A stretch of 64,000 bases of DNA. Origin: Streptomyces thermodiastaticus (GTDB taxonomy: Bacteria; Actinomycetota; Actinomycetes; Streptomycetales; Streptomycetaceae). Of the stretch, positions 63,337-64,000 are shown piece by piece; positions within the stretch are counted from its first letter, which is position 1, and the number at the start of each line of letters is the position of its first letter. The notes beneath the pieces were generated by a model. It saw nothing but the letters and a program-made list of their open reading frames with translations. It was not told the origin of the DNA and made no database searches. A program made the position numbers and the translations under genes. The stretch lies in assembly GCF_014656135.1 (NCBI RefSeq), contig NZ_BNBV01000015.1:62001-126000 (forward strand), in the 5' to 3' direction.

Positions 63337-64000
63337 GTGGCCGGGCGCATCGAGGACTACGCACTCATCGGAGACATGCAGACCGCTGCCCTGGTCTGCA
63401 GGGACGGGACAGTCGACTGGCTGTGCCTGCCCCGCTTCGACTCGCATGCCATCTTCGCCGGTCTGCTGGGCACCGAGGAGCACGGTTTCTGGCGGCTCGG
63501 GCCCGCCTTCGCCGAGGGGACGCGGCCGGCGCCCGCGACCCGGCGCAGCTACCGCGGCGACTCGCTGATCCTCGAGTCGGAGTGGGACACCCCGCGCGGC
63601 ACCGTCCGCGTGATCGACTTCATGCCCCCGCGCGACGGCGCCCCGCAGCTGATCCGGATCGTCGAGGGGGTCACCGGCCGGGTGCCGATGCGCTCGGAAC
63701 TGCGCATGCGCTTCTCCTACGGCCGGGTGGTGCCCTGGGTGCACCGGCGCGGGGAGCGCACGGTCGCGGTCGCGGGCCCGGACTCCGTGTGGTTCGACAC
63801 ATCGGTGGACACCTACGGCGAGTCGCTGACCACGTACGCGGACTTCACCGTCGCCCCCGGCGACCGGATCGGCTTCACCATCTCCTGGCAACCCTCCCAC
63901 AAGGACGCGCCGCCGCTGCCGGAGCCGGAGCAGTCGCTGGAGGCGACCGAGGACTTCTGGCGCGAGTGGGTGGGGCACTGCACGTACCACGGCCCCTACC
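63337..64000 (+). CDS. glycoside hydrolase family 15 protein, N-terminal part
   Basis: The first 221 residues are present; the gene continues past the window. GTG at 63337 follows GGAG. IEDYALIGDMQTAALVCRDG, VDWLCLPRFDSHAIF and GTEEHGFWRLGP, then SWDTPRGTVRVIDFMPPR-like sequence, are typical of the N-terminal beta-sandwich of bacterial GH15 glucoamylase/trehalase-like proteins. The catalytic (alpha/alpha)6 barrel should begin near the window edge (FWREWVGHCTY). Mycobacterial and Streptomyces relatives include trehalases; substrate cannot be decided here. Confidence 0.92.
   Translation, partial: MAGRIEDYALIGDMQTAALVCRDGTVDWLCLPRFDSHAIFAGLLGTEEHGFWRLGPAFAEGTRPAPATRRSYRGDSLILESEWDTPRGTVRVIDFMPPRDGAPQLIRIVEGVTGRVPMRSELRMRFSYGRVVPWVHRRGERTVAVAGPDSVWFDTSVDTYGESLTTYADFTVAPGDRIGFTISWQPSHKDAPPLPEPEQSLEATEDFWREWVGHCTYHGPY

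Overview
The window is a very GC-rich stretch of an actinobacterial chromosome, almost certainly Streptomyces or a close relative. Evidence: pervasive GTG/TTG starts, strong third-position GC bias, many 1-, 4- and 8-base start/stop overlaps, secreted streptogrisin-type proteases and a GDSL lipase, a SepF paralogue outside a division cluster, and the block ald / parA / scpAB / rluB / der / cmk / tyrA / aroH near pyrG. From memory (not checked) the order recalls the S. coelicolor segment that holds hmgA at one end and pyrG at the other. No rRNA or convincing tRNA genes, insertion sequences or prophage were seen.

Left part (1-21 kb): the edge of a TetR-type regulator diverges from hmgA (tyrosine catabolism), followed by a GntR/UTRA regulator and a stand-alone C-terminal domain of the type ISP restriction family. 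A GDSL lipase is followed by an exopolysaccharide-type locus (5.7-15.5 kb): membrane protein, CelD-like acyltransferase, two family-2 glycosyltransferases, polysaccharide deacetylase, a 1261-residue flippase fused to a second polytopic domain, and a convergent membrane-anchored GH39-like hydrolase. Then come an AAA+ ATPase, a DUF72 protein, a GntR repressor, a tandem GNAT protein, a methyltransferase and a secreted alpha/beta lipase.

Middle part (21-46 kb): a two-repeat, decaying type I-E-like CRISPR remnant abuts a translationally coupled mutagenic polymerase pair (ImuB-like Y-family protein and DnaE2). Two streptogrisin-like proteases lie in tandem. A DUF1684 gene is broken by a one-base frameshift. 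A polar amino-acid ABC system is split into two divergent units; its substrate-binding gene is preceded by a 23-codon leader peptide of the actinobacterial sulfur/cysteine-attenuation type. Next are a DUF5685 protein with an extremely Cys-rich tail, a SepF paralogue, a glutaryl-CoA dehydrogenase-like enzyme with a palindromic operator upstream, an MFS exporter, a mannosyltransferase-like membrane protein and a PAP2 phosphatase.

Right part (46-64 kb) is conserved housekeeping, nearly all on the minus strand: aroH-tyrA-cmk-plsC-like-der, and parA-RHH protein-scpA-scpB-rluB (chromosome segregation and condensin subunits plus a pseudouridine synthase). Then come ald, a P-loop/TPR regulator-like protein, a NUDIX hydrolase and pyrG, and the window ends inside a GH15 gene. 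Strong hairpin terminators separate most units.

The observations most worth following up are the cysteine-type leader peptide and what it says about the ABC transporter, the flippase/glycosyltransferase fusion, the orphan ISP domain, the CRISPR remnant next to dnaE2, and the ParA/RHH/condensin operon.
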